Shown: piece by piece, positions 35,609 to 43,339 of the stretch
Position numbering within the stretch: position 1 is the stretch's first letter
Layout: the number at the start of each line of letters is the position of its first letter
Assembly: GCA_020639155.1 (NCBI GenBank)
Contig: JACKHF010000001.1
Coordinates: forward strand, 1,612,001-1,676,000
DNA length: 64,000 nt
Direction: 5' to 3'
From: Phycisphaeraceae bacterium
GTDB lineage: Bacteria > Planctomycetota > Phycisphaerae > Phycisphaerales > UBA1924
Program-made: the position numbers and the translations under genes
Notes under the pieces: model-generated
Database searches by the model: none
What the model saw: only the letters and a program-made list of their open reading frames with translations
Told to the model about the DNA's origin: nothing

Positions 35609-36422
35609 GAGTACAGGTTAGCACTCGATAGTTTTTCTTAGCGATGTGTTGATCCGATGGAGAACCGCCACACTCTGGGCATTGGTCTTGGTCCAGCAGT
35701 GCGGAGTACCCGCAATGCTTGCATCTGCCTCGTTCGAGGTAGATATGTGATCTTATATTTAGAAGAACAAAGCGCGCACTACATATTGCTGCATAGAAAA
35801 CTCCTGCGATTGACAAAACTGATCCGATCCCAGGCACAATCGCGATTTCGGGCAGGGCAACTTTGTTTGATCTGGAAGCAAGTGTGTTCTGCGCATGACC
35901 AAATACCATCTTCCACGACGCAGGCATGGTTGTGCTAGCGTACCAGTCTGGTGGCTCATCTATAAGCCAACCGGATCGCAGGAATGGGAAAGGGAAGCCG
36001 GAAACGCGCATCACTATCGCAGAGTGTTGAGAGTACACATCCCTTTCGTGCTCAACATCCCATGTATTGTTCCAGCGTGCAGTTGAGATTGGTGGTGTAG
36101 CCACTCGTAGCGAAGCGTATACTGGATCATCAAGAAACGCTGGAGGCATGAATCCAAATACATCGCATCCTCTGTGAGTCAAGGAACCATCTGGTTCGTC
36201 GTAAGCCGGACCAGAAATACAATACCACGAGCCAAGCCAGCTACGTTGTCGCGACCATGCGAGTTCGTTGTCTGCGGATCGGTACATGTGATAAGTTGCA
36301 GTATGCCATAGTCCAAAGCTCGGCAACCGCTCCTTTGAGTGAGCGCGGTAGACCACTGTTTGAACTGCTATTGCAACAACAACACAGAGGAAGAGGCCGG
36401 GAATGTGTCTCAGATACTTCAT
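35523..36422 (-). CDS. Single-unit zinc-ribbon membrane protein with chimeric C-terminus
   Basis: A 299-residue paralogue of the first unit of the gene at 33777-35273: MKYLRHIPGLFLCVVVAIAV, LWHTATYHMYRSADNELAWS, SGFPFPFLRSGWLIDEPPDW, a second helix, then the ribbon CKHCGYSALLDQDQCPECG. After about residue 270 homology stops and the frame reads through the antisense of the OMP fragment (LTCTLSTASRQRIATG and on), giving a C-terminus that did not exist before the duplication. It may be a functional shortened copy or a decaying one. The start region is inside repeat R2. The function is unknown. Confidence 0.6.
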   Translation of the reverse strand: MKYLRHIPGLFLCVVVAIAVQTVVYRAHSKERLPSFGLWHTATYHMYRSADNELAWSRQRSWLGSWYCISGPAYDEPDGSLTHRGCDVFGFMPPAFLDDPVYASLRVATPPISTARWNNTWDVEHERDVYSQHSAIVMRVSGFPFPFLRSGWLIDEPPDWYASTTMPASWKMVFGHAQNTLASRSNKVALPEIAIVPGIGSVLSIAGVFYAAICSARFVLLNIRSHIYLERGRCKHCGYSALLDQDQCPECGGSPSDQHIAKKNYRVLTCTLSTASRQRIATGAMCTRRRGHPDIRSAG

Positions 36423-36566
36423 GCTTCACGAGATCCAGATGAGTATCAGAAGCATGGGAAGTATTCGTGTTCCCACAATACTGAGGGCTCTCCACTAACA
36501 CAAAGCTGTTCGAGCGGGCTTCCAGCCCGCCTGAGATTATCTAGAAACCCGGGCAAGATGCCCGCG
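36419..36566. repeat. Direct repeat R1 (copy 2), about 148 bp
   Basis: The second copy of the repeat at 35271-35418, upstream of the 35523 gene. It ends in an intact REP-like element. Both copies contain the start and upstream region of a zinc-ribbon gene. Confidence 0.85.
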
Positions 36567-36567
36567 C
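36512..36567. repeat. Dispersed bipartite palindromic (REP-like) element, copy 2
   Basis: AGCGGGCTTCCAGCCCGC, 11-13 nt with TGAGATTATC, then CGGGCAAGATGCCCG. Its reverse complement closely matches copy 3 at 40138-40193, so the element occurs in both orientations. Confidence 0.7.
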
Positions 36568-36602
36568 CACTGGAGGTGGTTTTCATTCTCTTGACTGATG
36601 AG

Positions 36603-37790
36603 TTAGCTCACACTCATCGTCGGCGCGCTCGGTTTCATCTCTGCGAGCGCAACCTGATTCTCAAGATTCGTCACGAGTGTTTCGAGCGCATCATTGAGTG
36701 CGGTCTTGCCAGCAAAGTTTGCTGACGGATTGCCATTGTCCGAGTTCTCGCGCAATGCCATGGTGATGGGAATGCCGCCAAGGTATGGCACGTTGGTTCG
36801 TTGCGCCATCAGCTGCGCGCCGCCTGAGCCGAAGATGTCGTAGTGCTTGCCGTCGTCGCCAATGAAGACGTTCATGTTCTCGACAACGCCGAGGATGTCG
36901 ATGCCGAGTTGCTGGAACATGCGCAGCGCGCGCTGGGCATCGTCGAGCGCGACGCGCTGCGGCGTACACACGATCACTGCGCCGCGCGTGCGGAGTGTCT
37001 GCGCCATGGTCAGCGCGATGTCGCCCGTGCCCGGCGGAAGATCGACGATGAGATAATCGAGCTCGCCCCACGAGGTCTGTTCGGTGAGTTGCTTGAACGC
37101 GCCGTGCGCCATCGGGCCGCGCCAGATGAGAGGCTTGTCCGAATCGACGAGCTTGCCGATGGTGATCGCTTTGATGCCATGGACATTGAACGGCTGGAGC
37201 ATTCCCTCGATCGCGACCTGGTCCATCGCGTCAAGCCCGAGCATCGTGGGAAGTGACGGGCCGTAGATGTCTCCGTCGAGCAGCCCGACCGCATGCCCGC
37301 GCTTGGCGAGTCCGACAGCGAGATTGACACTGACGGTGGACTTTCCAACGCCGCCCTTGCCCGCACCGACAGCGATGATGTGTTTCACGTTGGCGAGCGG
37401 TTGCGCGCTGGATTGCGGTGAGCCCGAGCGCAACCCACCGATCGGTCTGTGTCCGTCGCCTTGCTGCTCAGTGGATTGCTGCTGTGTGCCGCGTTGACGG
37501 AACGTGACAGCGTCAATAACGGTCCCCTGATGATCGACAAACTCGACAAGAAGTTGTGCGATCGGCGCACTCATTGCGATAGCTGCGCCGGTGACAGCGC
37601 GATCAACACCCGCGGCAATCGACGCGCGCGCAGACGATGCGATGCCATCCGGCAGATGCACCTTCACGCTCGCGTGCCCGTCGCAGATCGCTGCCCATTC
37701 CACGGAGCCGATTTTGTCGAGCGTTGCATCAGTGCCCGGCACTTTCACTCGGCGTGCTGCTGCGATGATCTGTTCTTTTCCAAAGCTCAT
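36603..37790 (-). CDS. apbC: Mrp/ApbC-type P-loop ATPase (iron-sulfur carrier family)
   Basis: The ATG at 37790 gives 395 residues. The N-terminal DUF59/MIP18-like domain (residues about 5-90) is joined to a Mrp/NBP35 ATPase with deviant Walker A VGAGKGGVGKSTVSVNLA and DGDIYGPSLPTMLG. It has DLPPGTGDIALTMAQ and the Mrp-typical GVVENMN. In known members this family carries and transfers 4Fe-4S clusters as a dimer. The C-x-x-C pair that normally follows ENMxxF is absent (VFIGDDGKHYDIFGSGGA), so cluster binding by the usual ligands is in doubt. A longer reading to 37880 exists but overlaps the divergent neighbour and is less likely. Confidence 0.88.
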   Translation of the reverse strand: MSFGKEQIIAAARRVKVPGTDATLDKIGSVEWAAICDGHASVKVHLPDGIASSARASIAAGVDRAVTGAAIAMSAPIAQLLVEFVDHQGTVIDAVTFRQRGTQQQSTEQQGDGHRPIGGLRSGSPQSSAQPLANVKHIIAVGAGKGGVGKSTVSVNLAVGLAKRGHAVGLLDGDIYGPSLPTMLGLDAMDQVAIEGMLQPFNVHGIKAITIGKLVDSDKPLIWRGPMAHGAFKQLTEQTSWGELDYLIVDLPPGTGDIALTMAQTLRTRGAVIVCTPQRVALDDAQRALRMFQQLGIDILGVVENMNVFIGDDGKHYDIFGSGGAQLMAQRTNVPYLGGIPITMALRENSDNGNPSANFAGKTALNDALETLVTNLENQVALAEMKPSAPTMSVS

Positions 37791-37916
37791 TGGCTCATTG
37801 TCCGCACGATCGGGCAGGTTTTCGAGGGTTGCGATGTGCTTTGAAGGGGTTTCGTGCAATCGGCTCGTACACTCTACCAAACAGATCGCGACAAGAACGC
37901 TGTGGAGGGAACTGTT

Positions 37917-38441
37917 GTGCCCGAATGGGTGATCGAGATTCTGCTTGCGACAGTGCTGGGCATCACGTCACTCATCGGTGCGGTGCTGGCGCTTGTTGGC
38001 ATTCCCCCGGGGATCTGGGTTGCGGTCGTAATGGCGATCGGGCTTGCTGCATATGACACATCGATCATGCCGTGGTCCGCAGCCATCGCGTCGCTTGTGC
38101 TTGCTGGCGCGGGCGAAGTGATTGAACTGCTGTCGGGCGCTGTCGGTGCGAAGAAGGCGGGTGCGAGCAAGTCCGGCGCGTTTGTTGCGATGCTTGGCGG
38201 GATTGCTGGCGCAATCGTGGGTTCGTTCGTATTCCCGATCATCGGCACCATCATCGGGGGTCTGCTCGGCGCGTGGGCTGGCGCTGTTGTGGTGGAAAAG
38301 GGTGTGAAGTCGCAGGACTGGAAAGCTGCGAACAAGGCTGGCATGGGAGCAGCCATCGGCAGACTGCTTTCCACTATTGCCAAGGCAGTTCTTGCTGTTA
38401 TCGTTGGTGTGATTCTGGTTATCGCGGTCCTGACAACCTGA
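37917..38441 (+). CDS. DUF456-family membrane protein
   Basis: GTG at 37917 with GGAGGG 7 nt upstream gives 174 residues. It consists of hydrophobic segments rich in Gly and Ala: ILLATVLGITSLIGAVLALVG-IPPG, then IASLVLAGAGEVIELLSGA, a charged loop KKAGASKSG, a Gly-rich double helix with GAIVGSFVFPIIGTIIGGLLGAW, and a final helix. This matches the DUF456 pattern (P-G-x-x-L near the first helix, GxxxG repeats). The function is unknown. It is divergent from the Mrp gene, with starts only 126 bp apart. Confidence 0.85.
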   Translation: MPEWVIEILLATVLGITSLIGAVLALVGIPPGIWVAVVMAIGLAAYDTSIMPWSAAIASLVLAGAGEVIELLSGAVGAKKAGASKSGAFVAMLGGIAGAIVGSFVFPIIGTIIGGLLGAWAGAVVVEKGVKSQDWKAANKAGMGAAIGRLLSTIAKAVLAVIVGVILVIAVLTT

Positions 38442-38572
38442 CAACTGCCTCAAAACCGCATCAGATCAGCATCTTTGGCGCTCCTGCCCATGTATAAATC
38501 AGACGATCCTCGTGCTCGCACCGATAGACGTTCAGGCACGCACGACATCTCCTCTTCGTGAAAGCACACACA

Positions 38573-40033
38573 ATGGCCAAAGCCAGATCACCGCGTTCCT
38601 CCGTTTCAAAGACGACCAAGGGCCCGAAGTACTTCGTGATCGACACGAACGTACTCCTGCACAATCCGGAGTCGCTGTTTGTCTTTGAGGAGAACCACGT
38701 CGTCATCCCGTTCCCCGTCATCGAGGAGATCGACTCGATGAAACGGCGTGAGGACGATGTGGGGCGTAATGCGCGACACGCGATCCGTTTTCTCGATCGG
38801 CTGCGCACACTCGGCACAATCACCGAGGGTGTCAGTCTCAGCCTGCTCGATCCGGCAACGCTGCGCGGCTTCCAAGGCTCGATCCGTGGCGAGGGCACGG
38901 TGCGCATCGACGTGAACAAGTACGACCGCCCCGAGGCGATCGCAGCGGACAAGGCGGACAACCTCATCATCGCGGTCGCATGGCATCTGTATCAGCAGGG
39001 CAAGCCCGCGGTGTTCGTGTCGAAGGATCTCGGCGCGCGCATCAAAAGTGATGCGCTCGGGATTCCGACCGAGGATTTCGAGAACGAGAAGGTTGATGCC
39101 GATCGGATGTATACGGGATACATCACGGTGAACACCGAAGACGAGCTGATTGATGAGCTCTACGCCGATCGTCTGCTCGAACTCGATCGACTCTCGGAGC
39201 ACCTGGCCACCAAGGCTTCCGATGGCAGCAAGTACACACGCGAGGTGCATCCGAACGAGTACGTTGTTCTGAAGGACGCAGCCGACGAGAGCCACACTGG
39301 GCTCTCGCGCAGACTCGCAGATTCGCCGCACATCATGCCGATCACGAGTCCGCGCAAGCCGGTCTCTGGTATTCTGCCTCGCAATGTCCAGCAGACAATG
39401 GCGCTCGATCTCCTGATGGATGACGACATCCGCTTGGTGACGCTGCTCGGTGGCGCGGGCACGGGCAAGACGCTGCTCGCGCTCGCAGCGGGCATGTGGA
39501 AGGTGTTCAACGAGAAGTCCTACGACAAGCTGCTCGTCGCGCGCCCGATCATGCCGATGGGGCGCGACATCGGGTATCTGCCCGGCGACAAGGACGAAAA
39601 GCTCGGCGCGTGGATGCAGCCGATCTTTGATAACCTCGAGTACCTGCTCTCGACGCGAGGTTCGCCGTTGCAGGCTGCCGAGAGTCACACCGCAGAACAG
39701 CGCATCAAGAAACTGATGGCTGACGGCCAGTTGGTGCTTGAGCCGCTTACGTACATCCGCGGGCGCTCCATCCCGCATCAGTTCATGGTCGTCGACGAGG
39801 CGCAGAACCTCACGCCGCACGAGGTCAAGACCATCATCTCGCGCACGGGCGAGGGATCGAAGATCGTGCTGACGGGCGACATCGAGCAGATTGACAACCC
39901 GTACCTCGATCAGTCGTCCAACGGCTTGTCGTACTGCGTCGAGAAGATGAAGGGCGCACGCCTGTTCGGGCATGTGACGCTGCTCAAGTCGGAACGCTCG
40001 GATCTTGCGAGCCTCGCCATCGAACGGTTGTGA
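38573..40033 (+). CDS. PhoH-like ATPase with N-terminal PIN domain
   Basis: An ATG at 38573 gives 486 residues. The N-terminal PIN-type nuclease domain has acidic residues in FVIDTNVLLHN, PVIEEIDSMK and ADNLIIAVAW. The C-terminal PhoH ATPase has Walker A LGGAGTGKTLLALAAGMW, RPIMPMGRDIGYLPGDKDEK, and Walker B MVVDEAQNLTPHEVK followed by SRTGEGSK. This PIN-PhoH fusion (YlaK/PhoH2 type) is known to act as an RNA helicase/nuclease in some bacteria. It is not paired with an upstream antitoxin-like gene here. No close Shine-Dalgarno is visible before the ATG. A 499-residue antisense reading covers it but is a shadow. Confidence 0.93.
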   Translation: MAKARSPRSSVSKTTKGPKYFVIDTNVLLHNPESLFVFEENHVVIPFPVIEEIDSMKRREDDVGRNARHAIRFLDRLRTLGTITEGVSLSLLDPATLRGFQGSIRGEGTVRIDVNKYDRPEAIAADKADNLIIAVAWHLYQQGKPAVFVSKDLGARIKSDALGIPTEDFENEKVDADRMYTGYITVNTEDELIDELYADRLLELDRLSEHLATKASDGSKYTREVHPNEYVVLKDAADESHTGLSRRLADSPHIMPITSPRKPVSGILPRNVQQTMALDLLMDDDIRLVTLLGGAGTGKTLLALAAGMWKVFNEKSYDKLLVARPIMPMGRDIGYLPGDKDEKLGAWMQPIFDNLEYLLSTRGSPLQAAESHTAEQRIKKLMADGQLVLEPLTYIRGRSIPHQFMVVDEAQNLTPHEVKTIISRTGEGSKIVLTGDIEQIDNPYLDQSSNGLSYCVEKMKGARLFGHVTLLKSERSDLASLAIERL

Positions 40034-40137
40034 TTGAGTGTTTGGTTGAGTCACGCCCTCCGGGTGTGAGATGGTCCTGTCCGCTGTGGATGGTCTGCAA
40101 TGCAACCAGCAGTGCTGATGCGTTGCTGTATTGGTGG

Positions 40138-40193
40138 GGCGGGCATCTTGCCCGCCGTTCGTTGCATCTCAAGCGGGCTGGAAGCCCGCTCCA
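40138..40193. repeat. Dispersed bipartite palindromic (REP-like) element, copy 3
   Basis: GGCGGGCATCTTGCCCGCC, then 14 nt, then AAGCGGGCTGGAAGCCCGCT. It is in the opposite orientation to copies 1 and 2 and lies in the PhoH-GNAT intergenic gap. It ends just before the -10-like box of the GNAT gene. Confidence 0.75.
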
Positions 40194-40199
40194 CCGACA

Positions 40200-40214
40200 T
40201 AACATGCACGCATG
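40200..40214 (+). promoter_or_regulatory. Candidate -10 box abutting the start codon (GNAT gene)
   Basis: TAACAT, 6 nt, ATG at 40212, with no Shine-Dalgarno. It lies within 10 bp of REP-like element copy 3. Confidence 0.45.
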
Positions 40215-40676
40215 GAATCTATCACACTCCGTCCCGCGACGAAAGACGATGCCGAGTTCATCCGCGAGAACCTGTGCTTTCTCGCGGAAACCGAGGGCAG
40301 GCCCGGCGCAGCGAAGATCACAGCGGAACGAATACATGAAGTGCTGTTTGGTGATAATCCACCAGCAACGTGCCAGATTGTGATGGACGCGGCCCAATCG
40401 ATCGGTCACGTGTGGTATTTCTTTACCGTGCCGACGTTCAGTGGTGTGCCCGTGCTGTTCCTTGAGGACATCGTGATCCGTCCCGAATACCGATCCAGGG
40501 GCGCTGGTGCATGTGTGATGGAACTTCTCACGCAGATCGCGCGCGACGCAGGCTGCGACCGCATGTTCTGGCATGTTGTATCAAACAACGATGCAGCGAT
40601 TCGGTTCTACGAACGCCTCGGCGCATCGCGCGTCGAGGGTGTGGAGACGTACTGGATGAGTTTGGATAGTGTATGA
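40212..40676 (+). CDS. GNAT-family N-acetyltransferase
   Basis: A 154-residue single GNAT domain: N-terminal MESITLRPATKDDAEFIREN, motif A LEDIVIRPEYRSRGAGACVM with the R-x-x-G-x-G/A acetyl-CoA loop, and motif B NNDAAIRFYERLGA followed by YWMSL. The central insert AAQSIGHVWYFFTVPTFSG is typical of the family. The acceptor substrate is not predictable. It converges on the KAP-LRR gene (14 bp apart). Confidence 0.92.
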   Translation: MESITLRPATKDDAEFIRENLCFLAETEGRPGAAKITAERIHEVLFGDNPPATCQIVMDAAQSIGHVWYFFTVPTFSGVPVLFLEDIVIRPEYRSRGAGACVMELLTQIARDAGCDRMFWHVVSNNDAAIRFYERLGASRVEGVETYWMSLDSV

Positions 40677-40690
40677 TTTTTGCAAAAAGG

Positions 40691-43288
40691 TTATATATAG
40701 ATACTGCAGTGTGGGATTGCTTTCATTATCGCTTCTATCGCATTCTTGTTCTTTGCTGCTGGCGAATCCGTGAGCCACAGTCCGGTCAGGTTGGCTAGTC
40801 CCTTGAGCGGCTCGATGTCACTGACGGCCGTGCCATCGAGCCACAGCATGTTCAGGTTATCCAGCCCCTCGAATGGCTCGATGTCGCCGACGGCTGTGCG
40901 CGAGAGGGACAGCGTGGTCAGGCTGGTCAGGTGCGCGAGCGGCTCGATGTTGCCGACAGATGTGTCGTCGAACCACAACTCGGTCAGGTTATCCAACGTC
41001 TTGAGCGGCTCGATGTTGCCGACGGCGGTGTTGTCGAGGGACAGCGTGGTCAGGCTGGTCAGGTGCGCGAGCGGCTCTATGTTACTGACGGCGGTGCCGC
41101 CGAGGGACAGCGAGGTGAGGCTGGTCAGGTGCGCGAGCGGCTCGATGTTACTGACGGCGGTGCCGTTGAGGGACAGCGTGGTCAGGCTGGTCAGGTGCGC
41201 GAGCGGCTCGATGTTACTAACGGCTGTGTAGTCGAGCCACAGTGAGGTCAAGCTGGTCAGGCCGATCAGGCAATCGATGGTCGTAACTTCTGCGTTAACT
41301 AGATCAAGCTCAGTCAGTTCTTTGGCCAGCATCGCATCTGTCAGTTCGTCTGGCGATACCTTGAGCGCCAGCGCAGCGGCATCTCTGACAATGCGCGCAT
41401 CCTTCGTTGCGCCGGTGAGGATAGCTTGTCGTGCGTGGCGCGAACGGTCTTGGAGCGCGCGTGCAGATGCTGATTTCACAACCTTCTGTTCTGCTGTATC
41501 ACCCGTGGTTGGCATGTCCTTGTGCTGATCTGCGGACGAACCATCGAGATCGAGTGCGAGCAGAAGACGCAGCCATTGGTCCGCAAGCAATGGCGCAAAG
41601 TCCTTGAAGTTCACCTGTGTGGCAAAGGCTGCGTATGCTTTCGGAAGATTTTCTCCCAGATGGTCCTTCGGCGATTCATTGTGCCAATGCCAGCGCGGTG
41701 CCTGATTGAGCATCGCTTCCGTTACGTCTTCAGCACTGTCTGGTGAACGCAGCAACTCTGCCCATGATGTCATAAACCGTTCCATCCTGAGCGTGCCTTG
41801 GAGCGAGACGATGTGCCTGATTGGTGGATACATCGGTTCGAGCAGGTCCGAAAGAAGCCGCGCAGGCTTGGTTGCTTGCTGCTCGTTATGCTCATCCTCG
41901 TGTGATTCTCTGATCACCTCTTTCGTTGTTGCGGGTTTCTGCTCAGCGCGCTCCTTGGCGATCCGTGCGCTTTCAAGCGACTCCAGAGAATCAAGTCTGT
42001 GCTGGATGAAGTACTGTTTCATCCCCTGAGCGATGGCGAGTGCTTCGGTTTGTGCGTGCGATTCGGCCCCTGCGTCATGTCCGTGCCGGACGGTTTCGCG
42101 TTTGATGACAGGCGATCGTTCCTGCAAGACGCTGTACAACTGACCGGCACCCTTCATCACAGCGCCGTTGAACACGCGCTTGATCTCGCGAGGATTCCTT
42201 TCAGCGTGTGAGAGGATGTAATCTCTGAAGAGCTTCCGGGCCTCGGGCGCCAATGCGAGCTTGTCCCACACGTCGTGCCCGTCCGTGAGATGGTCAAAGA
42301 ACCTTTGTGAGTTATCCTCGTTCGCATCGAGGGTCACTTCGACCTGAAACATCTTGGCGAGATATCGCTTTGGATCGACATCTGCGATGCCATCCGCTGT
42401 GTAGATCGTCTTGACGAGCTGCGTGACAACGCGTCGGTCAACACCGATGACGAACACAATCTGTGGGATGCGCAGGTAGAGCTTCAGCGCTTCCAGCACC
42501 TGCAGTGCCACGCGCGGCAGGCAACGATCGAGATCGTCGATAAACACCACAAGGCGTTTGTCCTTGCCGATCGTGCTCTTGATCCACTCTGACAGCGAAT
42601 CCTCGAAATGGTTGAGGAATGGTTTGTCAGGCTCGTTTGCTGCCTTGAACTCTTCAATGACGCCACGTGCTGCACCGAGTGTGACCTTTGCTTTGCCCGT
42701 TGCGTCTGTGCCCGCGGAAAGCTCGATTGAGTCGAGCACGCGCAAACACGACTTGCCAAGAAATCCTCCGAACCGACGGATTGCTGCGGTGACGGTCTGC
42801 GCGTCGCAGTTGGCGACCATGATGGTCTCACGGATGACTTCCGCGATAATCCCGCGCAGCACATCATCGCTGGTCTGGTATTTCCACGGATAGAACCACA
42901 CGCAGTGTGTCTGGATGAAGTGGTCCTTTGCGAGTTTCTTGTCTTTGATAAGCTGCTTGCCTGTGGTTGCTGTCCATGTGTCGAGTGCGCTTTTCAGCCA
43001 TTCCATTGCCGTGGTCTTGCCTGATCCCCACGCTCCATAAATAACAGCTGCAAGCGGCAGCTGGGTCTCGTGATGGCGGATCATGTCAAAGAGTGGGCCG
43101 ATCTGCGGCACGAGATCATCGCTGAGGATTGGCTGCTTGCCAAGCTCCTTTGTTTCTGCTCGCAGCGTGTTGGCAGGCTCGTCAGATACGGCAGAGGCCA
43201 CGGGCACGCGCCCGATCAGTGCGTGGGCAGGATCGGCCACAGGAGTGGCTGGTTGCTTTGATGACCGTGTTTCTTTGCGGCCTGCCAT
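40691..43288 (-). CDS. KAP-family P-loop NTPase fused to leucine-rich repeats
   Basis: An 865-residue protein. Walker A is GAWGSGKT at residues 85-92; Walker B with the KAP signature is VVFIDDLDRC at 247-256, preceded by WFYPWKYQTSDD and followed by VALQVLEALKLYL. I see no membrane helix between them, unlike many KAP proteins. A charged helical middle (about 300-660) has a Glu/Lys-rich stretch (RIAKERAEQKP). From about 666 to 835 there are at least seven LRR units of 22 residues, built on L-T-S-L-x-x-L-x-L-x-x-T-A-V-S-N-I-E-P-L. KAP ATPases are linked to phage exclusion in some cases (PifA). The NTPase-LRR order recalls NLR-like sensors, but a defence role here is inference. Neighbours are housekeeping genes. 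Confidence 0.85.
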   Translation of the reverse strand: MAGRKETRSSKQPATPVADPAHALIGRVPVASAVSDEPANTLRAETKELGKQPILSDDLVPQIGPLFDMIRHHETQLPLAAVIYGAWGSGKTTAMEWLKSALDTWTATTGKQLIKDKKLAKDHFIQTHCVWFYPWKYQTSDDVLRGIIAEVIRETIMVANCDAQTVTAAIRRFGGFLGKSCLRVLDSIELSAGTDATGKAKVTLGAARGVIEEFKAANEPDKPFLNHFEDSLSEWIKSTIGKDKRLVVFIDDLDRCLPRVALQVLEALKLYLRIPQIVFVIGVDRRVVTQLVKTIYTADGIADVDPKRYLAKMFQVEVTLDANEDNSQRFFDHLTDGHDVWDKLALAPEARKLFRDYILSHAERNPREIKRVFNGAVMKGAGQLYSVLQERSPVIKRETVRHGHDAGAESHAQTEALAIAQGMKQYFIQHRLDSLESLESARIAKERAEQKPATTKEVIRESHEDEHNEQQATKPARLLSDLLEPMYPPIRHIVSLQGTLRMERFMTSWAELLRSPDSAEDVTEAMLNQAPRWHWHNESPKDHLGENLPKAYAAFATQVNFKDFAPLLADQWLRLLLALDLDGSSADQHKDMPTTGDTAEQKVVKSASARALQDRSRHARQAILTGATKDARIVRDAAALALKVSPDELTDAMLAKELTELDLVNAEVTTIDCLIGLTSLTSLWLDYTAVSNIEPLAHLTSLTTLSLNGTAVSNIEPLAHLTSLTSLSLGGTAVSNIEPLAHLTSLTTLSLDNTAVGNIEPLKTLDNLTELWFDDTSVGNIEPLAHLTSLTTLSLSRTAVGDIEPFEGLDNLNMLWLDGTAVSDIEPLKGLANLTGLWLTDSPAAKNKNAIEAIMKAIPHCSIYI
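40790..41290 (-). repeat. 66-bp tandem repeats encoding the LRR units
   Basis: At least seven near-identical 66-bp units; the segment GAGCGGCTCGATGTTACTGA recurs with small changes at about 40808, 40874, 40942, 41008, 41074, 41140 and 41206. The central units are nearly identical at DNA level, so they have expanded or been homogenised recently. They lie in frame inside the KAP-LRR gene. Confidence 0.9.
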
Positions 43289-43299
43289 ATGTTATATTA
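43286..43299 (-). promoter_or_regulatory. Possible -10 box 5 nt before start (KAP-LRR gene)
   Basis: The minus strand reads TAATAT, 5 nt, ATG at 43288, with no Shine-Dalgarno. The hexamer fits TAnnnT; spacing is one base shorter than the ten exact cases. Confidence 0.35.
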
Positions 43300-43339
43300 G
43301 ACCGCCCGCCCAAGTCAGACTTAGATCAATCAACTTGCT

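Noticed and set aside
38606..40105. 499-residue open reading on the minus strand opposite the PhoH-like gene
   Set aside because: It mirrors a well-supported gene with clear PIN and PhoH motifs. The reverse reading has no motif, start site or composition of a real protein; long antisense frames are common in GC-rich genes.
40790..41290. Regularly spaced near-identical units resembling a CRISPR array
   Set aside because: Units are 66 bp without unique spacers, are in frame, and encode leucine-rich repeats.
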